Positions 45,869 to 55,005 are shown, counted from the stretch's first letter. The stretch: DNA of 64,000 nucleotides from CAKAHY01 sp963522175 (GCA_963522175.1 CAUQXC010000002.1:317715-381714), one strand, 5' to 3'. A program made the numbers and translations. The notes: a model not told the origin generated them from the sequence alone.

Positions 45869-46759
45869 CTAAACTCCTTTTTTTCTGTTATATTCCATAG
45901 CCGCGGGAATGCATGCAATAATATCTCTTGCTATAGTCCCGTGCTCCGAAATTTTCCTTGCAGCCAGTCTTGCAGCCAAATTATGTATATATACAGCCAT
46001 AGCAAGGCAAATACCATCATCCTCGCAAAAACAGAGTATTGCCGCCATTATGCCGCTAAGTATATCGCCGCTTCCCGCCTTGGCAAGGGCAGGGGCGGGT
46101 ATATCGTTTACATAGCTCACATCCTTAGATACAATAACCGTCTTTGCCGACTTTAAAACCAGAGTGACCCCGTGACTCTCATAATAATCCTTTGCCGTCC
46201 CCAACATATCGCTTTTTATAATGTCCGTACTTAAACCGCAAAGCCTCTCCATTTCTTTTATATGCGGTGTAAGTATAGTATTCTCCGTAAGATATTTTTG
46301 AAGATAGGGATATTTTGAAATAATGTTTATAGCATCGGCATCCACAATTAAAGGCACATAGGCTTTACTCAAAACCTCTTCCACAAGTACCTTGACATAA
46401 GGTTCTGTGCTTAGCCCCGGACCTATAACGATGACACTTGCCCACGAAAGCTCTTTTTCTATAAAGTCTGAAAACTCCTGCCTCTCTTCATCTATAAGTT
46501 TGCTGTTATAGCAGGATATAAGAGCCTCCGGCAATGCCGTTTGCAAAATTATCCTGTTCTCTTCGGGGCTTAATATCTTAACCAAACCCGCTCCCGCTCT
46601 GTAAGCGGAAAGCGCCGATAAAAATGCGGCTCCGGACATTCCTTCACTGCCCGCAATAATCAAAACTTTTCCGTAGGTTCCTTTATGAGCGTCATTTTTT
46701 CTTGGCGGTAAGTGTTCCAAAATACTGTTATCCAAACGAATTATTTTTGGCTCTGACAT
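45869..46759 (-). CDS. nnrD: ADP-dependent NAD(P)H-hydrate dehydratase
   Basis: 296 residues, ribokinase-like fold. GKVLIIAGSEGMSGAAFLS, IGPGLS and KAGSGDILSGIMAA are the NnrD motifs. Repairs hydrated NAD(P)H. Many Firmicutes fuse it to the NnrE epimerase; no epimerase domain is present here. Next to acpS, as often. Confidence 0.94.
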   Translation of the reverse strand: MSEPKIIRLDNSILEHLPPRKNDAHKGTYGKVLIIAGSEGMSGAAFLSALSAYRAGAGLVKILSPEENRIILQTALPEALISCYNSKLIDEERQEFSDFIEKELSWASVIVIGPGLSTEPYVKVLVEEVLSKAYVPLIVDADAINIISKYPYLQKYLTENTILTPHIKEMERLCGLSTDIIKSDMLGTAKDYYESHGVTLVLKSAKTVIVSKDVSYVNDIPAPALAKAGSGDILSGIMAAILCFCEDDGICLAMAVYIHNLAARLAARKISEHGTIARDIIACIPAAMEYNRKKGV

Positions 46760-46760
46760 A

Positions 46761-47120
46761 TTATTTCTCCAATATTACAACCGAATTTGCATATTCTTTT
46801 AAATTAGAAATACTCACATGTATGTAGTTGCACCCAAGCTTATTATATAGGTTTAAAGCTTCATTGTATAGTACAATATACGGTTTTCCCAGATCATCCC
46901 TCAAAACTTCCACGTCTCTCGGAGAAATACCTCTAAACCCGACACCTAAAGCCTTTACCAAGGCTTCTTTTGTAGCAAAATTACCGGCAAAGAAGGAAGC
47001 CCTGCCTCCCGCTTGCCGGTATTCTTGTTCCGTGAAAGTTTTCTTCACAAACGAAACTCTCTCACAGGCTTTCTCTATTCTTTTAATTTCAATCAAATCT
47101 GTACCCAGACCTATAATCAT
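46761..47120 (-). CDS. acpS: Holo-[acyl-carrier-protein] synthase
   Basis: 119 residues with GLGTDLIEIKRI (metal Asp) and FAGNFATKEALVKALG (metal Glu). Adds phosphopantetheine to ACP. Confidence 0.96.
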   Translation of the reverse strand: MIIGLGTDLIEIKRIEKACERVSFVKKTFTEQEYRQAGGRASFFAGNFATKEALVKALGVGFRGISPRDVEVLRDDLGKPYIVLYNEALNLYNKLGCNYIHVSISNLKEYANSVVILEK

Positions 47121-47125
47121 TACTC

Positions 47126-47785
47126 TTAAAAATCCTCTTCACTGTCAAACTCAGCCGCTTCTTTGTTGGACAACTTATACGACAATCTCATCAAAGACTC
47201 GGACAGATGCACATTCTCAACCACTATATCCGAAGGAACCTTAAGATCCAGATGTGCAAAGTTCCATATAGCCTTTATACCGAACTTGACCAACTTGTCC
47301 GCTATATCCGGAGCACTTGTCTTAGGTAGGGTTAAAACAGCTATTTTTATATCATTTTCCCTGATGAAAGCCTCAAGGTAACTCAAGCTGTGAACCGGAA
47401 CATTTCTGATTTTTTTACCTATCAGCAAGGGATTGACATCGAACATGGCTTTAAAAACAAATCCTCTTCTTTCAAACGCCGAATAGTTTGCAATAGCCTG
47501 TCCCAGATTACCTGCACCTATGATAACCGCATTGTTCTTTTTATCTATTCCTAAAATCTTTCCGATTTCATCATATAAATATCTTACATTGTAGCCGTAG
47601 CCCTGCTGTCCGAAACCTCCGAAGTTATTCAAGTCCTGCCTTATCTGAGAAGCTGTAACCTTCATCCTCTGGCTCAATTCTCTTGAGGATATACGCTCGC
47701 AGCCCTCTTCCTGCAATTCTCCCAAATATCTGTAATACCTCGGTAGTCTCAATATAACCGCTTTTGATATTTTTTTAGTTTCCAT
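47126..47785 (-). CDS. rex: Redox-sensing transcriptional repressor Rex
   Basis: 219 residues. N-terminal winged helix with VTASQIRQDLNNFGGFGQQGYGYNV and a Rossmann NAD(H) domain with VIIGAGNLGQAIANY. Represses fermentation and electron-transfer genes when NADH is low. ATG at 47785 preferred over an in-frame TTG at 47818. Promoter close to consensus. Confidence 0.96.
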   Translation of the reverse strand: METKKISKAVILRLPRYYRYLGELQEEGCERISSRELSQRMKVTASQIRQDLNNFGGFGQQGYGYNVRYLYDEIGKILGIDKKNNAVIIGAGNLGQAIANYSAFERRGFVFKAMFDVNPLLIGKKIRNVPVHSLSYLEAFIRENDIKIAVLTLPKTSAPDIADKLVKFGIKAIWNFAHLDLKVPSDIVVENVHLSESLMRLSYKLSNKEAAEFDSEEDF

Positions 47786-47832
47786 AATATCCCAAAACTC
47801 CTTTAATCCCTCAGTCAAGAATTCTTAGTTCA

Positions 47833-47861
47833 AGTATAATATTATGTCTACTATTTGTCAA
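47833..47861 (-). promoter_or_regulatory. Near-consensus promoter of rex
   Basis: Minus strand TTGACA (47861-47856), 17-bp spacer, TATACT (47838-47833), leader of about 40 bases. Confidence 0.85.
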
Positions 47862-47913
47862 TTGAATAGGTAAATCTTATTATAGTATTTTTTTATAATG
47901 TTATTTTATAGTA

Positions 47914-48786
47914 TTATTTATAGAAAGTTTTGTACTCTTTTAACAACTCTTCGTTTTCCATAATAAAAGGTTTTACCGCCTCTTCTCTTTTTTCCTCATA
48001 TTTTAACATAAGATAGGTATTCAAATCTTCCTTACTTGCAAACTTCAAAACCTGATAAGGAGCTTCAAATGATATTTTTTCTATAAAAATATACGAACCG
48101 TCAACCGGGAATAAAACTCCCGTATGCCCCACAAAAAGCTTGTTACCGTCAACATCATCATAAAACCATACAGTAATGAGGCTTGCACCGTTTAGATTGA
48201 ATTTTATGTTTTGCTCCTGCATATATTTTTGGGCATTAGCAAGATGCACCTTTATATCTTTCGTATTTTCAGTAGCGACCGCACTGAAAAGTGTCTTAAA
48301 TCTGTCAATATTATCTTCTGTAAGCTTATATTCTTCCGGACTGTTGGCTATAGCCTCCTTATCCATGAAAAGAAGACTTTCATCATAAGACTTTGTATCG
48401 TTTAGTTCCAGATTTTTATTTATCAGATTAAAAGCCGTAAGTCTACAGTTATAGCCCGGGAAATAAGGATATTTTTCACCCCATGTTTCCACTATTGTTC
48501 CCATATCGTATTTTTCTTCCGTTGTATCAAGCTTTCCATATCCCTTTTGTACCAAAGACTCTGTCTTTATAGTGCTGTTATAGAGGCTTGTCTGTCCTAT
48601 AAATCGTTCCACGCTTTCACCATCCAGATACTTTGCAATAACCTCTTTAACTTCATTCTTTGTATCCTCGTCAAGTAAATTTGAGTATCCTATTTCAGGA
48701 AGCTTCGGCTCCTCCTGCGGCACTTCCTTCGCTTTACATGCCACCAATATAAAAGATAAAGCCAGTATATATAATATATTTTTCAT
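47914..48786 (-). CDS. DUF4300 family lipoprotein
   Basis: 290 residues, lipobox ILVAC. The mature part begins GYSNLLDEDTKNEVKEVI and contains GYNCRLTAFNL, both typical of DUF4300, a family of surface lipoproteins in oral and gut Firmicutes with no known function. Own promoter; no clear terminator before rex. Confidence 0.8.
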   Translation of the reverse strand: MKNILYILALSFILVACKAKEVPQEEPKLPEIGYSNLLDEDTKNEVKEVIAKYLDGESVERFIGQTSLYNSTIKTESLVQKGYGKLDTTEEKYDMGTIVETWGEKYPYFPGYNCRLTAFNLINKNLELNDTKSYDESLLFMDKEAIANSPEEYKLTEDNIDRFKTLFSAVATENTKDIKVHLANAQKYMQEQNIKFNLNGASLITVWFYDDVDGNKLFVGHTGVLFPVDGSYIFIEKISFEAPYQVLKFASKEDLNTYLMLKYEEKREEAVKPFIMENEELLKEYKTFYK

Positions 48787-48807
48787 TTTTGTTTTCTACC
48801 TTTCATC

Positions 48808-48835
48808 ATTATAATAATGCAAAAACATATTTAAA
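48808..48835 (-). promoter_or_regulatory. Promoter of the DUF4300 gene, sharing its -35 box
   Basis: Minus strand TTTAAA (48835-48830), 16-bp spacer, TATAAT (48813-48808). Confidence 0.5.
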
Positions 48836-48858
48836 TTTTTAACATATTTTGATAGAAT
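48830..48858 (+). promoter_or_regulatory. Promoter of the rluD-like gene, sharing the same -35 box
   Basis: Plus strand TTTAAA (48830-48835), 17-bp spacer, TAGAAT (48853-48858). The palindromic TTTAAA is the -35 element for both directions. Confidence 0.5.
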
Positions 48859-48895
48859 AAGCTTTACTTTATTATTACAAATAAGGATAAAATAT

Positions 48896-49792
48896 ATGAA
48901 AAGAACTATAAACTATTATATTGACGCTGCAAATGCAAACCAAAGCATAGAAAAGTTTTTAAAATCCAAGTCCTATACTTCAAGTGTTCTGGCAAAAATC
49001 AAAAAAATGCCTGAAAGTGTCCTCATAAAAGGAGAATGGGTTCATATGAACCGCATACTTAAGGAAGGAGAAACCCTCAGTATAATTATCAGCGAGAATG
49101 AGAATTCCGAAAATATTTTACCGGTAAAACTCGACTTTCAGGCAGTCTACGAGGATGAGGATATTATAGTGGTTAATAAGCCTGCAAATATGCCTATTCA
49201 TCCATCTTTAAACAACTATGAAAATAGCCTTGCAAATGCCCTTGCCTATTATTATAAGGCTCAGAATAAAAATTTTGTTTTTAGATGTATAAACAGACTT
49301 GATAAGGATACCACAGGGCTAACCATAGTTGCCAAAAACATGATAAGTGCCTGTATTTTATACAAGGATATGCAAAAAAGAAGGATTAAAAGAACCTACC
49401 TGGCCTTGGTAGAAAATAATAAGCTCCTTCCGGATACAGGTATTATAGATGCTCCCATAGCCAGACAAAGCGAGTCCCTTATTACCAGAATCGTTGATTT
49501 TGAGAAAGGAGATAAAGCTCTTACCCGATATAAAGTCCTTTCCACTCATAAAAATACAGCTCTTGTCGAGTTAAAGCTTGATACGGGAAGAACCCACCAA
49601 ATACGGGTTCATATGTCTTATATATTTGCACCGCTGGTTGGAGACTATTTATATAATCCTAAGTATTTAAACAGCACCCTCACAAGACCCCTGCTTCACT
49701 CTTCAAGGCTTGAATTTAATCATCCTATAAATGCAAAACCTCTAAGTTTTCTTGCAAGTTTACCCCCTGATATGAATATAGAAAGCATATAA
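48896..49792 (+). CDS. RluA/RluD family pseudouridine synthase
   Basis: 298 residues. S4-like N-terminal domain (about 14-75), then the catalytic domain with NRLDKDTTGL (catalytic Asp) and LDTGRTHQIRVHM. It modifies uridines in rRNA or tRNA; the exact target is not readable from sequence. Confidence 0.93.
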   Translation: MKRTINYYIDAANANQSIEKFLKSKSYTSSVLAKIKKMPESVLIKGEWVHMNRILKEGETLSIIISENENSENILPVKLDFQAVYEDEDIIVVNKPANMPIHPSLNNYENSLANALAYYYKAQNKNFVFRCINRLDKDTTGLTIVAKNMISACILYKDMQKRRIKRTYLALVENNKLLPDTGIIDAPIARQSESLITRIVDFEKGDKALTRYKVLSTHKNTALVELKLDTGRTHQIRVHMSYIFAPLVGDYLYNPKYLNSTLTRPLLHSSRLEFNHPINAKPLSFLASLPPDMNIESI

Positions 49793-49820
49793 AAAAGCAA
49801 CTCGAATGAGTTGCTTTTTT
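49791..49820. terminator. Perfect bidirectional terminator between rluD-like gene and Tad operon
   Basis: AAAAAAGCAACTC-GAAT-GAGTTGCTTTTTT: 13-bp perfect palindrome with a 4-base loop, T tract on both strands. It overlaps the rluD-like stop and lies 23 bases after the end of the last Tad-locus gene. Confidence 0.95.
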
Positions 49821-49842
49821 ATATCTATTGTGACAAGGAATT

Positions 49843-52623
49843 TTACCAAATTCCTCCTCTTACCTGATAATGGTTGTCAAATTCAGGAGCCTCAGAGAAG
49901 CTTATATTAGCCTGCAAATCTCCCGTTCCGTCATCCGCTACATCTACAGTTACTTTAATAACCTTTTCGTCATAAGTCATATACTCAACCTTTTCTTTAG
50001 GAAGTATCTGCTTAACCTCAAAGGTATATGTTCCCGGATTGGAGAATCTGATATCCTCAAAGTTAATAAATCCGTCAGCTGCATTTACTACAGTTCTGGT
50101 CTCACCAAGATCTACATTTGTCTGCTTCAACTCAAACTTAAATGCACCGCCTACAAGTCTCATTCCTGTAAGAACAACCTTAAGCTGTATAACAGGTTGA
50201 GCCGGCTTAAACCTAAATTCATTCTTGAATACATTATCAGGAGCGTATTGAACATCCGCCGCCAAAGCTCCACCTACATCGGTAACAACAACAGTAACCT
50301 TTCTAGGAATAACATCATATATAATATGTTCATCTGCCGGAACAGGAGGAACTTCTCTTATATAATATTCATGTGTTCCCACATCAGTCAAAGTTATAGG
50401 TGCAAAAGTAATATCACCATTTTGAGCATTCTTAACTGTTTCAACAAGAGCTCCGTTCTTTGTCAAACTGAACTCAAATTCATTTGCTTTAAGTGCTCTT
50501 CCTGTGAGCTCTTTCTTTGCCTTAAGATTTATGACTACCGGAGTAGGCACATACTTATTCACAAATAACGGTTGCTTATCGTACTTGATATTCTTAACCA
50601 CAAGTACGTCATTCTCCCATACAATCTTAACATTGAGCTCAAATATGGTTTCATCATAGATGATACCCGGCTCCTTCGTATCCGGAATTACCTCTTGCAT
50701 GTAGTATGTAAAGTCTCCCGGGTTACTGATATTAAGAGATGTAAACACTATCTTTCCATCAGCCGCGTTCTTCGCCCTTCCTATCTCTCTCTTGCTTCCG
50801 TCAGCAAGTTTTTCAAAGAGCACAAACTCAAACTGCTCGTTCTCTAAAACTTTACCTGTAAGCTCTTTCTTTGCTTCTATTACTACCGGCAATACAGGTG
50901 GCGGAACTACTTGAACTACAGGTTTCAAATAAACCTTTTCTGCAGGCTTTCCACCGTCAAACTTAAATTTTAGTCTTGCCTCATTATTTGAGAAAAATCC
51001 TGATTTTCCGGAACTTGTGGTATTGCTTCCGTAATCAGTGCCGGAATCACCGACAGAAGGATATGTCCGAGTTGCGTTATATTCCAAAAGTGCCTTATTA
51101 CTTGAACGCACATTAAAGGAAACAATATACTCCGATCCCGGATTTGTAGGCTTCAGAAGCCTCATACTTACTTTCTTGCTACTCGGATCATAAGATAAGT
51201 TATAATCCGTATTCATTGCAAGTGTTTTTCGTTTTCCTTTTTCTACAGCAACAACCTTAGATCCGCCTGTATAATCAACATAATCGGAAAGCGTATCCTC
51301 TATGGTAACATCATATAAGTGACCGCCAACTTTTGATAAAAATCTATCGAATGCATTTGTCAGCTGCTCAGGGCTTGCGACATGCACCATATACTTTTCT
51401 TTATTAACTCTTACAGCCTGTGTAACCGTCTGCAGAGTTGAAGCATCTCCCGGATTATCGCCTATAAACACCGAGTAAAAACTCGTAACTTTCGGGAAAC
51501 CCTTCGCAGCTTCCATTGCATAAGGCAATGCTATAGGATATTGAACATTATATCCTCTTGCATTTGTAGCCGGCAAAGCTGCTGTAGGCAAACCGTCGGT
51601 AAGAAAGAACACTATTGTCTCTCTGTTCGGGTCGAGCAAACCGCTTATTATATTTTGTGCACTTTTGAAACCTTGATAATAGTTGGTACCTCCTTCGGCA
51701 CCACCCGGCAAGGTCATACTATTTGCAGTTTTTTCCAACTGAGCTCTATTAGAAGATTGCGTAACCAATGTTCTTGTATTGGTTCCGAACTGGATAATGG
51801 AAATTCTGTTGCTCGGATCCTTGGTGAGCGTTGCCATACTTCCCGAAACAACACTCTTCATTCTTGCAAACCTTGTACTGGAGCCCAAATTCTCATTCAT
51901 AGAGTTACTTACGTCAAGCAAGAAGATTATATCTTTAGCCTTTTCTTTAGCTCCTTCTTCTTCCTTTACATTCAAATATAACCTATAATCATTTTTCCCA
52001 CCTACACTGGTATCCGGATTTGCCACTCCATCACCAAGATAGTCTATAGTTTTTGAATAATTAACTGTAGGCTCCGGTGCTTTTCCCACCTCACCTATAT
52101 CAGGATTATATCTGAAATGCAATGTAACATTGGCTGTTTTTTTCCAACTATTCTTAATGGCAACCCAGTTCATAGGAGTTATAGGAACACTTGCTTTTCC
52201 ATTATCATTATATGTGTATGAACCTGTGTTGTCACCAAATTCTATTCTTTCCAAACTGATATTAGCCTCTGTACTTGCTACAGACTGGAAAGTCACTATG
52301 TTATAATATGTGGTATGATTCATAGCATAGAAAAACACCGATGCTGTTTGCCCATGCGTCCACTCAAAAGTATTAGTCCTCGTATCACCGTCGGCAGGCA
52401 CAAGACAGTTATCCTCCCTACCGTACGGTCTAACAAAGCTGACCACTCTGCTGGCACCGTATTTGAATTTTTTTGTCCTGACTGATGCCGGAATCTCATT
52501 AGCATTGTCAATAACTGTTTTTACCTTAATCGTTACATCTCCAACCGCCGCATAGGTTTTTATACCAAATATGCAGGTAAAGAATAAGATAAGTGTAAAA
52601 AATCCCATTTTTAAGTATTTCAT
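49843..52623 (-). CDS. Secreted von Willebrand A protein with three Spy0128/FctA-type pilin domains, distal Tad gene
   Basis: 926 residues. Signal peptide to about 26. A beta-rich region (27-225) precedes a VWA domain (about 230-430) with complete MIDAS: D237-x-S239-x-S241, T313, D343. Three FctA-like pilin domains follow (about 582-693, 698-803, 811-920). Domains 1 and 2 keep the isopeptide triad (K586/E644/N689; K704/E757/N801); domain 3 has V816 and Q872 with N917 kept, so it probably forms no bond. There is no LPxTG, no C-terminal helix and no charged tail; the end is RGGIW. A tip adhesin for the Tad pilus is my inference. Confidence 0.88.
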   Translation of the reverse strand: MKYLKMGFFTLILFFTCIFGIKTYAAVGDVTIKVKTVIDNANEIPASVRTKKFKYGASRVVSFVRPYGREDNCLVPADGDTRTNTFEWTHGQTASVFFYAMNHTTYYNIVTFQSVASTEANISLERIEFGDNTGSYTYNDNGKASVPITPMNWVAIKNSWKKTANVTLHFRYNPDIGEVGKAPEPTVNYSKTIDYLGDGVANPDTSVGGKNDYRLYLNVKEEEGAKEKAKDIIFLLDVSNSMNENLGSSTRFARMKSVVSGSMATLTKDPSNRISIIQFGTNTRTLVTQSSNRAQLEKTANSMTLPGGAEGGTNYYQGFKSAQNIISGLLDPNRETIVFFLTDGLPTAALPATNARGYNVQYPIALPYAMEAAKGFPKVTSFYSVFIGDNPGDASTLQTVTQAVRVNKEKYMVHVASPEQLTNAFDRFLSKVGGHLYDVTIEDTLSDYVDYTGGSKVVAVEKGKRKTLAMNTDYNLSYDPSSKKVSMRLLKPTNPGSEYIVSFNVRSSNKALLEYNATRTYPSVGDSGTDYGSNTTSSGKSGFFSNNEARLKFKFDGGKPAEKVYLKPVVQVVPPPVLPVVIEAKKELTGKVLENEQFEFVLFEKLADGSKREIGRAKNAADGKIVFTSLNISNPGDFTYYMQEVIPDTKEPGIIYDETIFELNVKIVWENDVLVVKNIKYDKQPLFVNKYVPTPVVINLKAKKELTGRALKANEFEFSLTKNGALVETVKNAQNGDITFAPITLTDVGTHEYYIREVPPVPADEHIIYDVIPRKVTVVVTDVGGALAADVQYAPDNVFKNEFRFKPAQPVIQLKVVLTGMRLVGGAFKFELKQTNVDLGETRTVVNAADGFINFEDIRFSNPGTYTFEVKQILPKEKVEYMTYDEKVIKVTVDVADDGTGDLQANISFSEAPEFDNHYQVRGGIW

Positions 52624-52644
52624 ATCTACCCTAACCTCTCTTTA

Positions 52645-53820
52645 CTACTTCAGACTACCCGTCAAAGCCTGTTTAACATTTTCGACGAAATCCATATTTT
52701 GAAAATATTCCCCTCGAAAAAGCTTAGAAAGCTCTGTATCACAAGCAAGTGCCGTCTTTCCTGAAACTCTCTCATATATAGAAGTCTTTATATGAGAATT
52801 ATTTACCAGTTCCTCATTAAATATCCCTGCGAGTTGACCTTCAACGGTAACACTTTTTGAAACCGGTAACATAGATGTTCTCGCATAAATTAAACTCTGT
52901 GCTTCCTTTGAAACCAAAAAATCCACAAACTTCTCAGCTTCAGACTTTGCACGGGATTTAGATAAAATAGAGACCCTCATTCCGCTTGTCCACGGTATAT
53001 ATGAGTTAAGATCCGAAACAGAAAGTAAAGTAAGGGAATACTTCTCATCAGTTAAGTCCCTGCCTATAATATCCTTACTGTCTACAGGAAACACTGCGAC
53101 ATCTCCCGCTTCAAACCTCTCCCACACCTCGGCTTCATCCGTAATAAGCCTTTTGTCATTACTGACATTAGCCAAGCTTTGCAAAGTATTAAAACCTTCA
53201 TTTATTCCGCCGGCTTCATCATACAAAGTAAATGTTTCGGCGGAACCGTTAAGCAATATACCGTCAGCTAAGGTTCTTAGGTACAAATTACCGTCAGAAA
53301 GGCTTTTAAGTATAAAAGGATAATCATCTCCAATCTGCATAGCCAAACTTATATCTGCAAATCCCGCCACTGCCTTAGGTATGAAAAGACCGTTTCTCTC
53401 CAGAACATCTCGCCTTGAAAGTAAAAGCGGAACACTGCCGTTTAGGGGCAAAGTATAAATCTTCTCATTCTTATCTACCGACAAAAGATAATCCGAATTT
53501 TTAGACACATTCTTAATTTCAGCCAGCTGCTTTGTTTTCTCAAGGGCATCTAAACTAAATTGCCCCGGTATAGAGATAATATCAATTCCGCCAGGTTTGA
53601 AATCTTCCTTACTATATTCCGATTCATCTATTACCAAAAGCTCTATCTTGATTTTTTTGTTATCTTGACTTGTGTAAATATCTATAAGTTCCTTATAAAG
53701 AGCTTCTTCAGATTTGACACAAGCCAAGACTAACTTTCGAGGTGAAAGCCATTTTCCAATGTAAAACACTCCAATCAAAAGAACTACAATAGATAAAACA
53801 CCTATAATAATTTTCTTCAT
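52645..53820 (-). CDS. Orphan family 1-like extracellular solute-binding protein in the Tad locus
   Basis: 391 residues. N-terminal membrane helix (IIIGVLSIVVLLIGVFYIG) with no lipobox, then a two-lobe binding-protein fold: FKPGGIDIISIPGQFSLDA, YTLPLNGSVPLLLSRRDVLE, SGMRVSILSKSRAKSEAEKF, KEAQSLIYARTSMLPVSK are typical of the sugar-type family 1. No permease or ATPase gene is near. The ATG at 53820 starts the membrane helix; an extension to 53877 would overlap the TadG-like gene. It is 22 bases upstream of the VWA gene. A role as pilus-linked ligand sensor or assembly factor is inference. Confidence 0.85.
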   Translation of the reverse strand: MKKIIIGVLSIVVLLIGVFYIGKWLSPRKLVLACVKSEEALYKELIDIYTSQDNKKIKIELLVIDESEYSKEDFKPGGIDIISIPGQFSLDALEKTKQLAEIKNVSKNSDYLLSVDKNEKIYTLPLNGSVPLLLSRRDVLERNGLFIPKAVAGFADISLAMQIGDDYPFILKSLSDGNLYLRTLADGILLNGSAETFTLYDEAGGINEGFNTLQSLANVSNDKRLITDEAEVWERFEAGDVAVFPVDSKDIIGRDLTDEKYSLTLLSVSDLNSYIPWTSGMRVSILSKSRAKSEAEKFVDFLVSKEAQSLIYARTSMLPVSKSVTVEGQLAGIFNEELVNNSHIKTSIYERVSGKTALACDTELSKLFRGEYFQNMDFVENVKQALTGSLK

Positions 53821-53845
53821 TAATTTTTTACCTAACCTATTTACT

Positions 53846-54394
53846 TTACCAACCGGACGGATAAACACCCTGTTCAAATGTATATCCGCTACCCGCTTGT
53901 CCCGTATATGTTCCGCTATATGTATTAGGGCTTACAGCCGGATGCCAAATAACGTCCGAGCCTCCCTCACCGTAATTCTCTTTACCGTCAATAAAAGAAC
54001 TTACCTTAATTCCTCCAAGTGAGAAAATTTTCAAAAAATAAAAATTAAAATCTTCAGTCAAAATTATTCTCATCTTATATTCTCTCGAGTTTGCGTTAGT
54101 CGGGAAATTCTCTTCTTTAAAGGCAAGCTGAATAGTTCCACCGAATTTATTTTTTTTCATAGTATCGGAAACTATATTATACAGCTCGGCTCCCGGATTA
54201 TTCGCATAACGTATACTGTCTTGGTATGTGAACCTGTCTTCTCTTAATAACCTGCATAAATTTTCCAAGTCATTCTTTTTCATGTAATACATACCGAAGT
54301 CAATAGCCAGACCTGCAAAAAAAGCAATTACAACCATGCAGGTAGCAAACAGGATAGTAATATTGGCTCTCTCTTCACGCACAAATTTATTCAA
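53846..54394 (-). CDS. Short TadG-like pilus protein
   Basis: 182 residues. N-terminus EERANITILFATCMVVIA...FAGLAIDFGMYYMKKNDLE matches the TadG/Flp-assembly N-terminal domain. Unlike full TadG, which is several hundred residues and often has a VWA domain, it stops after ~180 residues with a Gly/Tyr/Ser-rich tail ending PSGW. TTG start with GGAGGTG. No pseudopilin cleavage motif is visible. Confidence 0.8.
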   Translation of the reverse strand: MNKFVREERANITILFATCMVVIAFFAGLAIDFGMYYMKKNDLENLCRLLREDRFTYQDSIRYANNPGAELYNIVSDTMKKNKFGGTIQLAFKEENFPTNANSREYKMRIILTEDFNFYFLKIFSLGGIKVSSFIDGKENYGEGGSDVIWHPAVSPNTYSGTYTGQAGSGYTFEQGVYPSGW

Positions 54395-54412
54395 TAAAAT
54401 GCACCTCCCCTA

Positions 54413-54982
54413 TTACTCAGAACGATGCTGTGCACCGACAACTCTTGTATAATCCAGATCCCTGTTGACCTTCAAAAGACCTCCAAAGAAAACATTCCCT
54501 AAAAAAGTAATCGGTTTTATATCATAACTGAGATTAGCTTTCACATCCATATATCTTGTAACGGTACTTGCTTCAACCTCTTCCGCATTTGCTCCCGGAA
54601 CCGAAAACTTGCTTTCCTGGTTATACATAGTTGCACTTGCGTTCGTAATATTTAAACCGCCACTATTAAACCCCAATAATGTACTGCCGCTGATAGTACT
54701 CTTAATTATGCCGTCAACCGCTCCTCCGCTATAATGCTTTATTGAACCGCTTTGTTTCAAGGCATCGATATCACTCAACTGTTCCGCAGTAATATCCCAA
54801 GCCGCATGGCTACACCCATATTCAAACGAAGATCTCTGATATGTTATCCAAGAAATCTCTATGATGCCCATTATCAAAAGCATAAACAGCGGTATAACCA
54901 AAGCAAACTCTATCAAGGCTTGACCTCTTTCAGCCAAAAACACTTTTTTGAAAAATTCACCTTTTATTTTACATGCTCTCAC
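54413..54982 (-). CDS. TadE-like pseudopilin
   Basis: 189 residues. Short basic leader, then GQALIEFALVIPLFMLLIMG: the G|xxxxEF prepilin-peptidase site and hydrophobic segment of TadE. The rest is outside the membrane and ends RTVVGAQ-like (DYTRVVGAQHRSE). GTG start with GAGGAG. Minor pilin of the Tad system. Confidence 0.88.
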   Translation of the reverse strand: MRACKIKGEFFKKVFLAERGQALIEFALVIPLFMLLIMGIIEISWITYQRSSFEYGCSHAAWDITAEQLSDIDALKQSGSIKHYSGGAVDGIIKSTISGSTLLGFNSGGLNITNASATMYNQESKFSVPGANAEEVEASTVTRYMDVKANLSYDIKPITFLGNVFFGGLLKVNRDLDYTRVVGAQHRSE

Positions 54983-55005
54983 AATACACTCCTCGTTTTA
55001 TAAGC

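Noticed and set aside
47819..47913. Rex self-regulation site
   Set aside because: No TTGTTAA-N4-TTAACAA match; the nearest palindrome (ATTTGTCAATTGAAT) is too far from consensus.
49843..49900. LPxTG sorting signal in the VWA protein
   Set aside because: The C-terminus (HYQVRGGIW) has no LPxTG-like motif, hydrophobic stretch or basic tail, and the stop is clean.
52645..53820. Binding protein as part of a local ABC importer
   Set aside because: No permease or ATPase gene lies in the Tad operon; the only importer genes (38880-41653) already have their own binding protein.
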